64,000 nucleotides of DNA from Lucifuga dentata. Taxonomy: Eukaryota > Chordata > Actinopteri > Ophidiiformes > Bythitidae. Position 1 is the first letter of the stretch; each line of letters starts with the position of its first letter. Position numbers and translations under genes: made by a program. The DNA lies in NCBI GenBank assembly GCA_014773175.1, contig VXCM01000318.1:30001-94000 (forward strand). Reading direction: 5' to 3'. Positions 12,111 through 26,098 of this stretch are shown here, piece by piece. A model generated the notes under the pieces. The model had not been told where the DNA came from, ran no database searches, and saw only the letters and a program-made list of their open reading frames with translations.

Positions 12111-13111
12111 GTCCACAGGCAGTCAAACAGTAAAACAAAGCTGCAATCATCTATTTGCACAACTTGCTCAGAGGCTGCGTTCTGGCTGCAAGGGGCTGCA
12201 CGACAGCAAAAGTTGATCTTATTGCTTTTGTCTGTCTTTTTTTAGTGACTTGTTGCTGGCTCTGGGACAGGCATTTTGTGTTTGATTGTGAGTAGAGAGT
12301 GTGTATGATAAGACAGGTTGAAGAAAGAACTCAGGAAAGCCAGTTATTCTTGCATTTCCTGCTTGTAAGTGCACTATACCTCAAGGTTGGTCAAGGAGTC
12401 CTCGCTCCAAGTGTTCTCTCCAGCTGGCAAATGGAGCACCAGCAGCCACTGCCAGAAACGCTGACTGAACTTTGACTCTCTCTTAGTAGGTAAATTTGTA
12501 ATCAGAGCAGAGGAGATAGGTAGGTATAGTAGTAAGTGTAGTAAATGTGAACAATCAAACTTTGTATATTGTAGATCATGTAAGAAGTATTGACTAAACT
12601 TTGTGGTAACTTTTGAGATGGTAGTTTGCATTGTTGTATTTAACAGCAAAATACTGGAAGGTGTTAATGTTATCATGCACTCCTCCTTCCACTCTCTTGT
12701 TAGTTATTGATTTCAGAGTATCAATCTATAATTTTCATGTTTAGGCATTTGTTGTTGTCCAGAATCAATGCTTCATGGGACCTTATGTGATAGAAGTGAT
12801 TTGTAAAAGTTTAACTGTCATGGTTTAAGTGCTGCACACATGGGATGAGGACATAGCCATAACACACACATAAAAATCTATTTCACGTGGATGTATCACA
12901 TCCAAATCTGATATAAGCTAACAAGTAAAAACAGGGGGACAAACTGTGACACAAATCGATGCCCAAAACATTATGACCAATTTGGTGGTTGCGTGAAATG
13001 TTCTGCTGTCATCAAATGCAATTTCAAGAGTATTTATGAAATCCTGCCTCTGCTCTCAAGCTCATCTCTGTATATAAATTCCTGCACTTGAGAAATTGAG
13101 GGAAAAGGAAA

Positions 13112-13133
13112 GGGGGGGGNGGGGGGGGGGGGG
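13112..13133. repeat. Poly(G) tract with N
   Basis: A G homopolymer broken by N at 13120. Another isolated N follows at 13341 before an A-rich run. Confidence 0.88.
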
Positions 13134-15272
13134 ACATGTAATGATATTGCAAAGCACTCAGCTTATATGATTTTTACAGGTCCCAACACTTTGATGTGCT
13201 CTTCAAGGGGCTGGTATGACTTAATGTAGCTCTGAGGAAGCATCAGCGAAAATGAAAGAGAGCAAGGGAGAAAAGATGGTGGAAGGTGGGGAGGGACAAA
13301 GCGCGATAGTGAGGGAGATGAGGAAACTGAGGCAGGAGGTNCTTAAAAAAAAAAAAAAGTATCACATAAGCCTCTTGGTGGAACAACATGGGCCAATTAA
13401 AGGGAATATAAATAAATAAAAGGCTCCAGCATTGCTGGATCATCTAAAAATCAGGCCTGTATATGAAAAAGATTAAATAACTCACAGCTCTGCTGTCAGA
13501 ATACACCGAGAGCAGCAATATAAAAAATGCAGTTTGTGTACCTTTTTTTTAAATGCAACACTTATGTTGCTACTGAAAAAGTAGTAAATGCTTTGCATCT
13601 TGGCATTTCCCCGGGTCCCTTATACATACTTCAAACAGAATCTATGAGAAATATACAAAAAAAAAAAAAAAAAAAAATCAATACAGATAAAAACAATTTA
13701 AGTTTCTCTGTGGCTCCAGCACAGTCAGTTTCCTAATGCCAAGAGGTTGCTCAACTTCAACTGATGCCTTCTAAACAAAACAGAAAAAGAAATGTGCTCC
13801 ACCTAATTCAGTGTTTCATCCACATACACTTAGCTACACAAGGGCTGCATTATAGTAGAAACACCTCTCAATATAATCCACAAAAACTAACCTAAGATTC
13901 ACAAAGTTCTAATTTGCAGGGCAGATATTGTATTGCATTTGAATATAGAATAGTTTCTGTTTTGCTAGTTATTAATGTGCCTTAACATTAGAATATACTC
14001 CATGTTTGACTTGTATTAATTCCTCGATAACGCTAAGCGAGAATGATGGCATTAACCCGAGATGTACACTGACACGTACATAACGTACAAGTGATACAAG
14101 TGATAAAATCTAGCCGTGCCTTTACTGCTGAATTGTGGTTAAAACCTTCACGGAATTAAAGAGCTTTAGACTTGAACCTATTGCTTGTAGAAGAGAAGAT
14201 TGTTAACGTTGTGAACGAGAGGTTTTCCAGGAATGCTGCGTAACTTGTATGCCAAGTGAAGGAAAGAAAAGAAGAGGGTGCTGAAACGAATAATTGTGGG
14301 TGAAATGCGTTCAATACTGGTATGTGATTAGATTATTATGGTGCTAGTGATGCTTTGGCTCTGACTGGCAGTAAGTGAAGTCAGACTAATTAATTATGGC
14401 AGTCTAGTAAATTAAGATGTGGCCAAAGTCAATTTCATGGGCTCTGACAGTTGACCGCCCCTGAAGCCAGATGAGGTGGGAGGCTGTGTTAGGGAGACAT
14501 CAACGTCCTGCACTGTTCCCACACACACACACACAGATGCAGGATGACCTGACAGATTTTCCATATATATGTAACACCAAATGATCAAAGCAGCACCAAG
14601 TTTTTTTTCACTCTCTGATCATTATGTAGATTCATAATGGGTTTCATACCCACATCTAGAACAGTGAGGGATAATGAGCAGATGTGAGCAAGCACTTTTG
14701 CATGCAAGTAATTAAACAGATACAGAAGTGTGGACACACACGGACACACACACACCTTGTTTTTGCTATGGTAGAGGATGGTCCATTAGGAGAGCAAACT
14801 ATCTAAAGGATGTACCGTGTCAGCGACTTGGCAGAAAGCAGAATTGGGGGAGGTATTATAAGCGCGTTCCCTCATGTTTACACACGCCAACGTACACATA
14901 GCTCGTCAGACGGAGCAGCCATGCAGGGATAGCAGGGATTGTTAGTTTTCCCATCTCCAAACTTGTGTTTGCCTTCCTCCTCCGTTGGCGGTGACATGAG
15001 GGGATGGTGTGATTTATTTCTGTCATTCACTAGTAATAACAAGAGAAGGAGTCATTGTTTTGTTTGTGCTTGTGGGAGGAATGCTGCAGCGAGGGATGAG
15101 GAGCATGTCTGAGTGGTAGAGATAATTGTCATTCACAAAGTCAGTGTGGTGTTAAAAGGAAACAGAAGTGGGACATCTCTGTGTGGAGAGATTGTTGATT
15201 CAAAACTTAATAATGACTAACTTACTTTTGAAGTAGCCATGTATCAAACACGTTCTTCTAATGTCGACGTAC

Positions 15273-15414
15273 CTGTCTCTACATCCTGGCTGTAGAAGTG
15301 CAGGCTATCAGTGATTTCGGTGACATACACTGATCTGTAATTGGCCACACGTTCCTTCTCCTCTGTCTGATGCACAACCTCCTCCACTGGCTTCTCCTCG
15401 TAGTTGGCCCAGAT
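15273..15414 (-). CDS. snd1: snd1 coding exon, SN4-to-Tudor region (2nd snd1 exon in window)
   Basis: This minus-strand exon of 142 bp follows acceptor TTTTATAG and ends at donor GTACGT, in phase 0 and out phase 1. The translation opens [14 protein letters not shown] and closes [19 protein letters not shown] plus the first base of a Gly codon. It corresponds to the human SND1 stretch WAHYEEQPVEE to FVTEITDDLHFYVQDVETG, where the split fifth SN-like fold begins and leads into the Tudor domain. The middle of the exon ([13 protein letters not shown]) is the least conserved part relative to the human sequence I recall, which is expected for a surface linker. The acceptor has no ordinary pyrimidine tract. 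On the transcribed strand the 60 nt before the AG are (TG)n followed by (TTTG)n. Skipping the exon would shift the frame. Confidence 0.97.
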
Positions 15415-15418
15415 CTAT

Positions 15419-15482
15419 AAAACAAACAAACAAACAAACAAACAAACAAACACAAACACACACACACACACACACACAAACA
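15419..15482. repeat. (AAAC)n and (CA)n compound repeat at snd1 splice acceptor
   Basis: About eight AAAC units adjoin about eleven CA units. On the snd1 strand this is (TG)n then (TTTG)n immediately before the TTATAG acceptor of exon 15273-15414. Confidence 0.95.
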
Positions 15483-17867
15483 CACGTCAGTTTACACAGA
15501 TAGCTCCCAAACCCTTTATGAAATACAAATGGCATACCTCTTCAAATTTTACCAAACTGCTTTATTTCTTGCTTTAATTTAGAAAAAACACCAACATATT
15601 AAGTATTTGTGATTGCACTGTATATATTTTCTGTAATGACTAATTTTATTTTATGAATGAGAAGACCTGGGAGACCATTTTGTAGACACTTCAGTCAGGC
15701 CTTTTTGGCATGACTGTCTTGTTACTGAAAAAGATTTAAGGGTTGTGTGTGTTTGTTCCTCTACGTCTGTCTGTGACAATTTATAAGTGGAGTTGTAGAC
15801 TTTTAACCTGATAAATAGGATAAAGTGAGGATCTTTTGGCTGGTCCTCACTTTTCTGAGGTGCTACTTGAGGATGTGGTCTCCGAAAGGAGGATCGGGTG
15901 AAAGATGAGGGTATAAAGGTTGAGGTGAGATGGTTTGCTGGGTGACACGTTTATTGGCTTGGGAATGAATATAGTCAGTAAGGTTCCACACAAGAATAGC
16001 AGCAAGTCACTGTCTTTCTATGTTGTATCAAGTCTGCTTGTCTTTCTCTCCAGGAGAAACAGAGGGCAGGAGGCTCATTAGGAAGAAGGGCCTCGCCTTG
16101 GGCCACATATCAAACTATATGGATGTCAGTACGCGCGTGTGTGCAGTAGAAAGAGTGGGTGGTTGTTAAAAGTGAGTGCGGTGTGTTTGTATGTAGCTTC
16201 AAGTACAGTTAAGCAAATGTATGTACACAAAAGATAGTCAGGATGAAGCCAGTGAATAAACTCCTTGCACATGAAGAGGTGGGGTAGAAGAGTAAAGGAG
16301 ATGTGTAGGAGGAGACAGGAAGTTAAGATGGCAGGGAACTCAAAAGTGCAATCAAGTTTCACGGCGCATCAACTTCTTGTGTATTAGCAGAACAACTTGT
16401 TATCTTTCATTTCTGTTAGCTATTAAAGAAGTATTTTTATTCACAGAACAGAAAAAGAAGAAAAAATTCAGACAGTTCTGGCTAATTACATAACTATCAT
16501 TGAGCTAATTAGATAAGCTAGTTCTATGGTGTTGTCATTTCCCCCCTCTTCCTTTTCTGCTCTGCAGAGCATGCTAGTGTTAAGTTAATCATACAGTTTT
16601 TTATATGCTTGCTCGTCAGCATGCTAACATTATCCAATTACCTCACGTTGTGGTGACGCACAATAGCAAGACGTTTACAAAAGTGTCTGAACAGTCTGGG
16701 TGTGGAGAGCATGTTTGAGCAAAGGACACAAAGCTACTAGTAGAGAAGATTTGGGAGGCATAAAGCCATGAAGCAAACGTTTCAAACTATTAGCCACAGA
16801 ACAAGTGACAGAAGAACTAAACCCTGCTGGCCTGCTTATAGCCAACAAAAGACAGGGTCATACTACCCAATTACATTCAATTATTCATCCTACAAATGGT
16901 GAAAAAAGGAAAAGCACTACAGAGAGGAAGGAAGAAAAGTGAAGAGTGAAGGAAGGAGAAAAACGGAGGTAGAATTCTGAAGATTGAGGGCGGCTGAGGT
17001 TAATGAAGACCGAAACTGCAGCCACGCTTCGTAAACCTCAAGATCAACCACAGGATTTTTTTTCTACAGTGTTCGGCAGGTGTGTGCATTTAGCGCACAC
17101 ACACACACAGACAGCCACATATAAACATTATATGCACAGTCACATATGCTCAAATACACAGCCGCTGGTAATATGTATGCTACCCACAATGCAATTGGGG
17201 TGACATGGCAGGACTTTTAATCAAACCTGCAGCACCAATTAGGGGTGACAAAGATTAGCGTGTCACCATTCATTATCGTGGTGACCATCACTATGGCACC
17301 TTTAGGGTGGTGGTGGTGGGGTTGGGGGGGCTTATGGTCACACTTGATGCCAGGCGCAGCCACAAGGCAGCTCGACCTGTAACTCTGTGTAGAATATGCA
17401 TGTCACAAAAACACAAATGGACACATACCCTTGACTCACTACTGAAATCTCTTTGTATAGTGCTATATGTGCTACAGGCAAGATTACACTCCTGGGTGAC
17501 TTGTGAAACCATTCCCTCGTGACAGGTTCAGACACATATTATGAAATTTAAAAAGTCACTAGAAAAATACTGAGATTCACTGTAGGAGGTGAAAACTGAG
17601 CTGAGGATGCATCTACTCGGGTTGCGCAAAGTTACTAAAAGACCAAAGCAAATGGCAGTTCCTATAAGTCGGTAAAAACATTTGATGATAATAAGATGAG
17701 CAGTCTCACACACGCTTGGACAAACATCCCTATATTGTGGCTAATATGCAAACGCTGCAAAAAACACTCAGGCGTTCAAATTTGTGTGATTACACAGCAA
17801 ACAGTGCATCATTAGACATACTGCAGAGCTTCATCTCTTTTTTAAAGCACAAATAAATGCACAAGCG

Positions 17868-17894
17868 TGTGTACACACACACACACACACACAC
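17868..17894. repeat. (CA)n microsatellite
   Basis: A short CA run in the snd1 intron. Confidence 0.85.
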
Positions 17895-20800
17895 GCTGAG
17901 CCCAGGGCTGATGACCTTCTGTGAGCAGCCACCCATCCCTGCTTGTTTCACTTGAATGCAGGTATGCGACTGCTGCTTCTGCAGCTAGGCGTTTGGGCCA
18001 CCAAGCTGCCAGAGAGAGAAAGAGTGAATGAGAAAGAAAAGGAAAGGAAGAGATAGCTCAAATCCTTTTGGGGTGCAGGTACATTAGGATTTAAAGCTTA
18101 AAATGGTAATGTGTGAAGATCAGAAAGGAGTCAAAGAATGGGAGAAAAGGAAGGCAGAGATAGTGGAGGTGAGGACAAATGCTGAATGTTCAAGCACCAT
18201 TTGCTAGGATTAGGCCTGTACCCATTTCCATTTTGCAAATTTATGGTTTTACTTTATTTGCTATTACCTTTATTCCTCTGAATCTTTTATTCCTTCTCTT
18301 TCTTCTTGAGTCTATCACTCCATCACCTAACTCTCCTCTTTCAACAGTTCAAAAACTATATTCTATTATAATTGTAATGTTGAAGAATATTACAGGATAG
18401 GAAGAAAAGTTTTTCAAGAGCGCCTCTTTGGCTATTGATAAGTGCAGCACCGCTGTGGAGGGCTAGGTGTTCTGCTGATTGACTTAGAGGTGATTTGTCT
18501 CACTATTTTTAATTTGATGAAGTGCATGGTAGCCTAGACAGACTAAGCTGTTAAGCTGTGGTGCTGAATTCATAGATTCACACACACACACACACACAAA
18601 CACAGGTGAATGAATATAATGGATGAATGAACACGCTTAGCCTGAAGTAGGGGGTAAAGGCTCATTTAAACATTGATTAAAGTTGGCGGTGTGTCAATTC
18701 CAGTAGCAAGGGCATGGTCTGCTGAGAGAAAATTGCCATTGCTACCTGAGTACACTGAGTATTTTGTTAGAGAGCACGTGTTCGAATTCTTCCATGTCAC
18801 CCATAATGGGTTTGCTCCAAAAGTGTGAATTAGTGTCATTATATAAAGTTATCATTGGAACGCTCTTGTTAAGCGCTTATTATCAAGAGAAATGTTTCTA
18901 ATCATAATTGAAATTAAAGAGGAATCAGACTTTTGTTTCAAATAGTCAAATCCTCCATTAAATTTGGTGCAAAAGGGTGTACACGATAGAGCTCCATTGT
19001 TCAGCCATTACCAACACTACAATTGGAGAACAACTGAAATCAGCAGAAGCCTGTGAGTGCACTTTGTAAATCATTTTAGTCCCTATTATATCTGATGAAT
19101 CTGCTTTGGAAAGAATAGCTCATTAATTCAATAGAGGACACGTTGTTCCCTTTTTGTTTTTCTATGTTCACTTCTAGCCCCTTTTTCAGACGCTTGTGGC
19201 TAAAATGAGAATAGAAAGGTATCACATGGTTCATTTGACCTTGTTCAGTTGCTAGGTTGTTTCAAAGTAAACTATTGGAAAAAGCAGTAAAGGCTAAGTG
19301 TAACAGAAAACTTAAACTCTGACCGTTTGCCGTTAACTACAGCCTTCGTGCTCAATGCAGAACTTTTTTTTTGTGATAACTGGCTCTGGTCTTCACGTTA
19401 TTGGGTGTAACCTCACTGTTGTATAAAACTGACCATTTCCTTTAGTGTTTTGCAGAGAAGTTTTCTTAGAAAAAAACACAACGATCTCTCAAAAATAATT
19501 TGATTAGCAAACTAAGCAAGTAAGAGCTCATTAGTTATCTGCTGAGTCTCATATTAAGTGGGGCGGGCTGGCAAGGCAGGAGGTTGGACGACCCTGAATT
19601 TCCTGTTGCTTGACGATGTTGTCTGTATTGAAAAAGCCATTAGACATGGGGGAGATCAACAAGATAGACAGATGCTTCTTTGAGGGGCAAAGTGCTGCAC
19701 AATCCACAACTCAGCTCAACAATACATGCTTGCTTTTGCTCAAAGCTGTAGAAAACAATCTGTACAATACAGGATGTGGTTTGATTTCTGTCTAGTTTGA
19801 AAATAAGAAGCCTGCATTTAATGCATGCCCCCAAGCAGGTACACACCATTTACATACACGTTGTCCCACAGACAGTAGCAGAAACTCTTATAAATACTTT
19901 GAGTTTCTCTAATAACATGTGATAGGGGAGTCATGGCTTCTTATACTGTTGCATAACTTCCCCTTGAGGGCTGTTACTAAACTGTTTTATTGCAGCCAAA
20001 CAAAGTAAGAAAGAAGAATAAGGAATATTCTCCTACTGGGGCCAAAATATTGTAAGGAAGACTTCTCAAACATTAGTCAATACAAATACAATTCCAGTTG
20101 CAATGTTCTGATGGGTTGTTATGTAGAAAGCCAGGCTGATGGTGCCTGCACAAGCTAAACAACCCAGGAAATGTGAATTAAACATTGCGAATAAATGCCT
20201 GCATGTGTTACAAGCTTATCACTTGGACTGAGCTTTAAGTTCTCCACATGACTAAATAGCATTTTTTAAAAAAACAACTACACTTCACTTCCCGTCTCTT
20301 CCTCGCACTGTAAGTGCAAATGTTCATTTTTCAGCCCTGGCTTTTCAAACTAGGCTGACTCATTGCCAATAATTGATGAGGGGTTGGAGTCCGATAAATC
20401 TTCGTAACTGATAAAGGTGCAAATTTAACTTGACTGACTGACAGGTTGGCAACCAGGGTTGATTTATTACCATTTCAGTTCATTTGAAGTACAATGATCA
20501 CAATGTGTGACACATTTTAGTTGTCTTGACAACCTCGAGTCCAAATGGTGCTACCACCCTGTGAAAAAAGGTCATCGACACTGATCTCGATTTTACAAAG
20601 AGTTGAGTGATGGATGTGGGGGGTGGGGTGAGGATTAGGATTTTTTTNGCTGCTCGCTCTTGTACATTAAGGAGAAAAAGCATTACCCCAATCCAGCCAT
20701 CTAGCCCTAAAAGCCCTGCCTCCAAGGTTAAGAGGAGTTGTTGATGGCACATTAACCCTGATGGCTCACCTTGTAGTGGTGGGCTAAGGCGAGAGGCAGC

Positions 20801-22190
20801 TGTAGTAGTGGAAGGAGATCTGATTTATAGCACAGGTTTGGCCAGTATGCAGGCTGCACTGTCATTCCATCCTTTATATTCTACTGTCTTTATATTCAGA
20901 TGTAATGCAGGGCAGATGAAATACATGGCAGGCCTTGCACCAACATAAAACATATGTATTGAGGTATGCACACGCAAACACATGCATGCACACCAACACA
21001 GCCGTGGCCTTGGGAAGAATCAGGCAAGCTACGATGGTGTACCAACAATGTTCCTGCCACAATTCGACCGCTTATGGGCCTACAAGGCCACACGTATGGA
21101 CACAAGAACAAAATGTGTGTGACACAGGCCCATTTGACAAGCTGTAAAAACTAAAACCATACAAACCCAACAATATATCTTGCTTCAGAGAGGCAACCGT
21201 TAACACATCAAACAAAGAAACCCCTATGGTAGCCAATGAATAAAGAGAGCAATGTAGTGTAATAATCCATAATGAATTTAATATTTAATTATAATTTCTC
21301 AGACCCACATAAATATAATTTGTTGGCCTACTCAGGAAAAAAAAAAAAATACTGGGAAAGAGCTTATTTCAAACCAAAAAAAGAGCTAAGCATTTTTAAA
21401 GAGGATGTTACCCTGGAGGGATGTGAAGCAGCAGCACAGGTTAATATGTGGTGATGTGTGTGGAGGCTGCTGGATTTATCTTCATCTTTGGTAAACCTAC
21501 AAGATGATCAAAAGGTTCTTGTGTACTCAGTCTGAAGAAGAAAGAAAAAGAAGCATATTAACTGAACTCAGTCCAGCTATTATACTGTAATTCCATCTTA
21601 TCAACATCCTTCAGCCCTTGTGTTTGATGTGTGTCCAGTATTTCTAATGATGATGATGTATCAAACCAGATCCTAAAGCAGATCTTGAACTGATCCTGAC
21701 ATGAGGATTGATTGATTTTTATATTGCTTTTATTGATAACAATCTATCACCATGCTCTACACTGAATCTGCATTCATTTATACCTGCACAGATACATACA
21801 TACTGTTCACCACCATAAGTCCAATCAAGCCTGGTCTTCCTAAATAAATTAATTTAAAAACAGGTATCTCTTCCACTAGCCAAACCACACAGAGGATAGA
21901 AAGGGAAAGGAGGAGAGAGACATGGAGGGATGAGTCTCGGATGTGGTTACTTAGCAGATAAATTATGCATTAAAACTGCACAGGTGGCGCAGGACGGTTT
22001 TTAGGTGTGGGGAGGGAGCTGTGCAGCTGGGGAATTCATAACAGACAGACAGCGAAAGAAAGAGGGAGAAGGAGAGAGAGCTTTTCCCTAGCTTCATATC
22101 ACAGCCAACAGATGTTCTCCCATCAAAGGGGCAGCAAGCAGGCAGTGAGGCTACTCAACCCCGGCTTACATGGCTAATATGACCCCCCCA

Positions 22191-22208
22191 CTGCTGCTGC
22201 TGCTGCTG

Positions 22209-22245
<37 letters not shown>
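22191..22245. repeat. (CTG)n followed by (CA)n compound microsatellite
   Basis: Six CTG units at 22191-22209 are followed directly by a 36-bp CA run. Confidence 0.93.
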
Positions 22246-22247
<2 letters not shown>

Positions 22248-24773
22248 AGTGAAGGGCTTTGAAAATAACCGAAGGCTATCATGATGGCAACTTGTTACAC
22301 TGACACAAACTGATCCACTTAGAAGTGTGTGATGTGTTGAGGGAGGGGCAAGTCTGTCAGCCCACTAACAAGGTACTATCCACATTGAACACAACTTTCA
22401 CAGAGTGGTGGTGTGTGCCTGCGTTTAATAAGGGGTGTGGTGTCACCATGGAAACCTGATGTGGGTGTGTAAGTAATGGGGGCAGTTTACTGGCACACAG
22501 GTACGCCACACCTACACCTGAGCCACCATCCTCATCGGTGCCACCACACTCAGCTGGTAAGGGAAACCAGACGGCTGAGATATGAACCAGGCATTGCTCA
22601 CAGATTACACGCATGCACGCGCAACCCCACACCACACACACGGTCAATGGGGGCAGTCACTCCAGCATATGGAGCCTTATGCCGCGTGGGCTGCTTTCTT
22701 CTGTCTGCAGTCATTAAAAGATGATCAAGCCAAGCAAGATGTCACCGGAGAAACAAAAGCAGCACAGGGGGAGTGAGCACGCAATTAAAGCAGACCGACT
22801 GCAGTGACGAGGGTGCACGATACAGACAATCTTCATGTGGGGGAGATGGAGTTGGAGAGGATGAAGGAAAAGACAGATGAGGCATAAGTTGTTGTGGGAA
22901 AGATTAAGACTTCAAATTCTGATTGTGCAAAAAAAAAAATAAAATAAATAAAATAAAAAATTCATTTGTTTGACCTGCACTTTCTGTTTTCAATTTGGTG
23001 TGTGTTTTTGTATGCCATTAAGATCCAGATGACTGCTCCCCTCTGTCCTACTCTCACATGATCTTATCCTTCAAGTCTGTTTCCTCCGACAGGCTTTTAT
23101 CTGTGACCTTGGTGCAGTCAAATGGGGAGGGCTTTTTCCGTCTCCATCTTAAAATATGCCCACCTGGCTCAGCAGCATGCGGGCTAAAGGTGTGTTGAAT
23201 TTCACAATGAATGCGCCACATGTTAGCCTACTCCTCTCTCTCTCACCCTCCATTGCTCATTTCATCCGCCGCCCCCCCATAAGATCTGGTTATCACCTCA
23301 CAATATGAGCTCTCTGTCCAATCATGAGAAATTATATAACAGCCTTAAACAACAAGAACAGGGAGAAAAGAAGAAAAGCAAAGTGTGTGGGTAAAGTAGA
23401 ATAATTAAGAAATAAGAATACTTTAATGCTACTATGTATAAGTATGCAATTAAAAGGCAATTAATCAACTTTTTAATTAACAGGCTCGTCTGTTCCAGGT
23501 TGCCACAGTGTTGCCATGACAACGACTTTCTAGGGAGGCATTCTCTCTCTCTTCTCTCTCCCTTTCTGTAGAAGACTCCTGGTCATTTTTCTCTCTGATC
23601 ACACCTTCCCCTCCATTGTTCTCCAACTTCCTCTGCCTCTCCATTTCATAAAGAAACAAAAAATGGAGGCAGAGAAAAGGAGGAATGGAGTGAGGGAAGC
23701 GGTGGAGGTGAGGATTAAGGGAACGTAAAAGATGAGGATAGCACATAGTGAAAGAAGTTAATGTGGATCTGACAGTACTGAGGCACAGGGAGGGATATTG
23801 AAAATGGGAGAGAGAAGAAAGTGAAATGGGGAAGGGAGAAAAGATAGAAGAGGAGTGAGCGGGAAAAAACTAGATAATAAAGGCATTACTACATCAAAAA
23901 AGTGATTGATGTTAAAAAAGAGAGATTTTAAAACTTGCTATGGTGGACTGTTTACATAGAGTTTTGACTGTTTGGCCTATTAATTAATATGAAGGTTAAT
24001 TAATAAGGATGTTGAACTAAAGTGACAATCAGTGGCCTATATGGCTGTTTGTGGTCAATGCAGGCAGAGCAGCCACTCCTGCACGAAGGTAAAAAGTGCC
24101 TGAGCATCCCAAACCAACCACTGTGCTTGTGTAGATAGAACACGCATTCTGACAGGGTGAACAAAATTATAGAACAGTATAAAAGTGTCTGAAGAAGTAC
24201 AAATAATGCGATGTAAGGAGACAAAAAGGTACCATTTGTCATAAACTTCACACAGCTAATGTCCAAATCTATTGAGAGGGAAATAGGTGAAACAGCTACA
24301 GTAAGTGTCTATCTGATTCTAATGATCATCAACCATGACAGCCAAACTCATACCCAACGATCCTAAAAGCAATAAAGCAATCCTTCCTACCCTACAGTTC
24401 TCCCTGCTTCCATTTACTATTACATCTAACCATTACTTGCTCACGCATGGACATCATCAGCCGCAAATGTTGATAGCCCATGTCAGCCTGTTTGCTTTCT
24501 TAAACTGCTCTTTACATTCATTCATGGCTTCCTGGCCATATTTAGCTCTGATGTTTTGTCTTATGTGTGCTTACTTGTACAAACCAGATAGATGATTTGT
24601 TGGTTGATCTAGAAGAAACAAAGATCCCTTAAAGGGGTTACTGCATGTTTATGTATGCTAAAGGAGGGGCTGCTTCAGTTAGGGTGAGAAAGGGTGAGCG
24701 AGAGCGAGACAGAAGAGAGATACATTGGTGTCTGCAGAATGGAGCTGATTAATGTTGCGCTGACAGGAACAGA

Positions 24774-24775
<2 letters not shown>

Positions 24776-24804
<29 letters not shown>
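24776..24804. repeat. Poly(T) tract
   Basis: An uninterrupted 29-bp T homopolymer, one of the few here without an N. Confidence 0.9.
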
Positions 24805-25959
24805 GGCTAGCAGTTTGTTTGAGTTGTGTTGTCTCTAAAGGAGACATCCATTGCAAGACAAATTTAGTCGGAGAAATTTCGACCACTGTTTCATTCAGAG
24901 AAACTGCAGGCATCCCATCTTGAGTGCTCTTGCTGGTAATCGTGTATTAAAGAGGTGCCTTTAGCGAGATGAGAAAGCAGTAGAAAAAAAAATGCATTAA
25001 TTAATCAACGCATTTACCACTTGTTTCACACAGCAAGAGAAAGAATTGAAGAGCATGTGAGGTAAGGGAAGAATAGTCAATAGGATGCCTAATTCAGAGC
25101 TGAGATAGGGAGCTTGTGAGAAGGAGAATGGGGGGGAGCCAGAGAGAAACAGAGGTTGAATTAAAGATGAAATGAGGGTGAAGAGAAAGATGGGGATGAG
25201 TCAGTGGAGGGCGGCACTATGGCAAGCTACAATGAACGGAAGGATAAAACAGTAGAGGAGCTGAGGAGGAAAATGTGAGGATGTGCAAAAGTGAGAGGTG
25301 GTGAGGGAGGCCTTGTGAAGCAAAAGAAGGAAAAGAATAAAAACACATTTAGGAGAATTGGACAAAGAACAGTCTGCCAGTGTGAGGAGGACTTTGTATG
25401 TGAGCAGGTAATAAAGAGAACAGATGAGGCGTTAGCTTTGACACTAGCTATAAGCTCCTTCTTCCAATTCTGTTTAAGAGCAGAGTGGCCTGAATTGTCT
25501 CAACCTTGATAAGGCTGGGAGGAGGTGTGTGCATGTGTGTGTATGTATACATGTTTGTTGGAATATACAGTGGGACAGGATGGCACCCCCCACCTTGCTT
25601 TACAGTCAGTTAGCAAGATCACAGGTGTCAAAGACAACTAGCACGTCAGCCCATCAGGGTGACAAAATATTGGCTATTTTTGGTCAAAGTCATCTGAGGC
25701 CCAGTTTTTATGCCTTGGAACTAACAGAAAAGTAACTGATTAAGAGGGGCAGGAATTGAGGATCCAAACCAGTAGAGAGCATTTAAATTGTGCCCTCAAG
25801 AAGGAAATATTTAGCATTTTATTAGACAGCAGAGAAAAATGAAGGAACCAGGGAGGGAAAGTAAGGACGTGATATTCCATAGCTGACTGTTATTAAATGG
25901 TGTTAAGTGTGGCCCTGAGCTTAACTTAAAAATGTCAAAGTGTGTGTCAATGACTGTCG

Positions 25960-25966
<7 letters not shown>

Positions 25967-25999
<33 letters not shown>

Positions 26000-26000
26000 T
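25967..26000. repeat. (GT)n microsatellite
   Basis: A GT run with one A interruption near 25993. Confidence 0.9.
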
Positions 26001-26098
26001 TTAGTGAGAGCGTCAGCAAACTTAGATAGCCCACAGAGAGGACATCTAAAGCAGAGCAGGAATGCAGATCTTAATGTTTTTGCAGCATCTGCCTGATG

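Larger units (their letters stand above)
3190..15272 (-). other. snd1: snd1 intron, 12.1 kb
   Basis: This phase 1 intron contains a (CTC)n repeat, a degenerate hAT-like element (about 4690-5353), TG/CA microsatellites at 5808, 6426 and 12071, N-interrupted poly(A) at 11804 and poly(G) at 13112, and a possible homeodomain-motif-rich block at 14320-14480. Open frames in it are short, lack homology I can recognise, and often run through simple repeats. I therefore call no gene. Confidence 0.88.

Noticed and set aside
18700..18800. GTTCGAATTC resembling a tRNA B box, suggesting a tRNA or SINE
   Set aside because: No convincing A box at the right distance, no cloverleaf and no SINE tail.
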